Of a stretch of 64,000 nucleotides of DNA, positions 62,162-64,000 are shown in pieces (position 1 is the stretch's first letter; every line of letters begins with the position of its first letter). The notes under the pieces are model-generated. The model saw nothing but the letters and a program-made list of their open reading frames with translations, was not told where the DNA came from and made no database searches. This stretch comes from Gardnerella vaginalis ATCC 14018 = JCM 11026 (GTDB lineage Bacteria; Actinomycetota; Actinomycetes; Actinomycetales; Bifidobacteriaceae), in the NCBI RefSeq assembly GCF_001042655.1, contig NZ_AP012332.1, forward strand, positions 434,001 to 498,000, read 5' to 3'. Made by a program: the position numbers and the translations under genes.

Positions 62162-63364
62162 GTGAGCGAGATTGCCCAGACTGACAATTTCAACGACAAA
62201 ACCATAATCAAGGTAGTCGGCGTCGGTGGAGCCGGTGGTAACGCCGTCAACCGAATGATCACCGAGGGTTTGCAGAACGTAGAATTTGTGGCTATTAACA
62301 CTGATGCCAAGGATTTGTTGCGTTCTGATGCTGACGTGAAGATTTCATTATCTGACGCTTCGAGTCGAGGATTAGGAGCAGGTGCTGACCCAGAAAAAGG
62401 CGCTAAAGCTGCTCAAGATCATCAATCTGACATTGAAGAAGCATTAAAGGGCGCCGATATGGTGTTCGTAACCTGCGGAGAAGGCGGTGGAACTGGTACG
62501 GGTGCAAGCCCTATTGTTGCCCGCGCTGCACACCAGCAAGGTGCTTTGACAATCGCAGTAGTTACGCGTCCATTCGGTTTTGAAGGACCTCAGCGTGCTG
62601 CATCAGCAAAACTTGGTATTGAGAATCTTCGTAAAGAAGTAGACGCTTTGATTGTGATTCCAAACGATCGTTTGTTGGAAATTTCAGATCGAACCATCGG
62701 AATTATTGAAGCTTTTAAGACTGCAGATACCGCATTGCTTGCAGGCGTTCAGGGTATTACAGATTTGATTACCATGAATTCTTATATTCATGTTGATTTC
62801 TCTGATGTTACCGCTGTTCTTCGCGGTGCAGGAACTGCGCTATTTGGTATTGGTGCAGCGAAGGGTGAAGACAGAGCTACGCAAGCTGCAGAAATTGCTA
62901 TTAGCTCTCCATTGCTTGAAGAAAGCATTGAAGGTGCTCATGGTGCTTTGATAAATATTGCTGGTCCAAGTGATTTGAAGCTTCAAGAAGCAAGTGCTGC
63001 AACAGAGCTTGTTCGTAAGGCAATACATCCAGAAGCGCAGATTATTTGGGGTCTTTCTTTGGACGATTCTTATGGAGACGAGGTTCGTGTTACTGTTATT
63101 GCAGCTGGTTTCGATTCTCATCCTAAGTCTGAAGACAGCAAAGCAGGTGCTTTCGTAGATATGCAGGCAGGAGTCGATCCTGTGGCTCCAGCTCATTCCA
63201 CTACTACTGCTCCTTCTAAGCCTGTGGACACTGTTGAAACCGCGGAACCTGTTTCTTCTATGTTTGATTCTGTTGATCCAGTTAAGCAATATCAAACACA
63301 GGCTACTCAAGTGAAGCCTCAAGACGAACCAGACGAGCTGGATATTCCTGATTTTCTGCGTTAA
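62162..63364 (+). CDS. ftsZ: Cell division protein FtsZ
   Basis: Tubulin-like GTPase that forms the division ring. The start GTG 62162 follows CAGGAGAC. GVGGAGGNAVNRM is at residues 20-32 and the GTP signature GGGTGTG at 108-114. NTDAKDLL and a conserved C-terminal peptide ELDIPDFLR for partner binding are present after a linker of about 65 residues. The 400-residue length is normal. It is 54 kb from ftsQ, so the usual dcw link is broken. sepF follows after 24 bases. Confidence 0.98.
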   Translation: MSEIAQTDNFNDKTIIKVVGVGGAGGNAVNRMITEGLQNVEFVAINTDAKDLLRSDADVKISLSDASSRGLGAGADPEKGAKAAQDHQSDIEEALKGADMVFVTCGEGGGTGTGASPIVARAAHQQGALTIAVVTRPFGFEGPQRAASAKLGIENLRKEVDALIVIPNDRLLEISDRTIGIIEAFKTADTALLAGVQGITDLITMNSYIHVDFSDVTAVLRGAGTALFGIGAAKGEDRATQAAEIAISSPLLEESIEGAHGALINIAGPSDLKLQEASAATELVRKAIHPEAQIIWGLSLDDSYGDEVRVTVIAAGFDSHPKSEDSKAGAFVDMQAGVDPVAPAHSTTTAPSKPVDTVETAEPVSSMFDSVDPVKQYQTQATQVKPQDEPDELDIPDFLR

Positions 63365-63388
63365 GCATAACTAGGGGAGGGCATCTTA

Positions 63389-63856
63389 ATGGCTGGTTTT
63401 ATGAAGAACATGATGTCTTATGTAGGCATGAGTGATGTTCAGGACGACGATGATTTCGTTGATTCTCAAACACAGGATACTTCGTTTGACAACGACCACA
63501 GTGTTGCTCCTATGAGCCTTCATAATGGTGATGTTGCACAATCTGGTAATGGTGCTTCTACTCGATCTAATGCAGGTCGTATGAGTCGCATTACTACGAT
63601 TCATCCAAAATCTTATGAGGATGCGCAATTAGTTGGAAGAGCTTTAAGAGATGGAACACCAGTAGTCTTGAATCTTACGGGTGTTAGTGAATCCGTTGCA
63701 TATCGCATAGTTGATTTTTCTGCTGGCGTTGTGTTTGGTGTTCGCGGATCTATAGAAAGAGTAACTCCTAGAGTCTTCCTTTTAAGCCCTTCTCAAGTAA
63801 ATATAAAAGTTGAAGATGCTCCTAATGGCGGATCTGCTCGCGACTTATTCTCCTAA
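63389..63856 (+). CDS. sepF: Cell division protein SepF
   Basis: Membrane-linked protein that tethers and bundles FtsZ in Actinobacteria. The first ~25 residues fit an amphipathic membrane-targeting helix (MAGFMKNMMSYVGM). A disordered linker then leads to the SepF core: RITTIHPKSYEDAQLVG, VVLNLTGVSE and RVFLLSPSQVNI. The 155-residue length is typical. GGGGAGG precedes ATG 63389, and the gene is surely co-transcribed with ftsZ. Confidence 0.95.
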   Translation: MAGFMKNMMSYVGMSDVQDDDDFVDSQTQDTSFDNDHSVAPMSLHNGDVAQSGNGASTRSNAGRMSRITTIHPKSYEDAQLVGRALRDGTPVVLNLTGVSESVAYRIVDFSAGVVFGVRGSIERVTPRVFLLSPSQVNIKVEDAPNGGSARDLFS

Positions 63857-63918
63857 AGCTAAATAACATGAGACTAGTCGCCAGCGACCGAACATTCGAT
63901 TGCTACGCTTAACTTGTA

Positions 63919-63957
63919 TTTAAGGCAGATATCTTTTAGGTATCTGCCTTAAATTTA
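63919..63957 (+). terminator. Terminator-like inverted repeat after sepF
   Basis: TTTAAGGCAGATA (63919-63931) pairs perfectly with TATCTGCCTTAAA (63941-63953) around a 9-base loop, followed by TTTATACTT. It lies 63 bases after sepF and could stop transcription on either strand. Confidence 0.8.
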
Positions 63958-64000
63958 TACTTATTCTGTACTTATATTTTGGTTTACGATTAACTTAGCT

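Overview
The window looks like a chromosomal segment of a low-GC member of the Bifidobacteriaceae, most likely Gardnerella (inference). The support is as follows. It has an actinobacterial gene complement: SepF, DUF3107, the UvrD2/metalloprotease/Lon-like neighbourhood, a Rib-domain and SpaA-type pilus locus with a class C sortase, a eukaryote-type IleRS and a translational ileS T-box. Its tRNA genes lack an encoded CCA. Its base composition is far richer in A+T than typical Bifidobacterium. No prophage, CRISPR array or complete insertion sequence was seen.

Layout. 1-8337: the peptidoglycan/division cluster (murF end, mraY, murD, ftsW, murG, murC, ftsQ). 8338-13075: the str operon (rpsL, rpsG, fusA, tuf) with hairpins between fusA and tuf and a strong terminator. 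13076-14287: a gene-poor stretch with an inverted-repeat-bounded element, tandem hairpins and tRNA-Lys. 14288-20394: a very large lactocepin/C5a-peptidase-like surface subtilisin, split by one in-frame TAG. 20395-26090: xseAB, tRNA-Arg and T-box-controlled ileS. 26100-31724: a short inverted-repeat element and an oligopeptide-type ABC transporter. 31775-41016: murI, a VKOR-like protein, a PHP phosphoesterase, DUF3107, an APH-like protein, uvrD2, a DUF2342-type protein and a Lon-like protease lacking its PDZ domain.

41017-50437 is a sortase-dependent pilus locus. It comprises a giant Rib-domain tip adhesin (also split by an in-frame TAG, just before its LPKTG-bearing end), the major pilin and a class C sortase. 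Upstream lies an 11-G homopolymer placed exactly between plausible -35 and -10 boxes, which suggests phase-variable expression. 50556-64000: tRNA-Val, a DivIVA-like protein, recO, a thiamine block (TPP riboswitch, ykoE, a leaderless NMT1/THI5-like protein, an APH-like kinase), uppS, an M20 amidohydrolase, an MTH1187-type thiamine-binding protein, glyS, dusB, ftsZ and sepF.

How it works together. Most genes are core growth functions: wall precursor synthesis, septation, translation and tRNA charging. The accessory biology is concentrated in two surface systems (protease and pilus). Both carry an amber codon separating ectodomain from cell-wall anchor, and one also carries a putative promoter-spacer switch. 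The riboswitch (TPP) and T-box (tRNA-Ile) both appear to act by hiding a Shine-Dalgarno sequence, as can be traced base by base.
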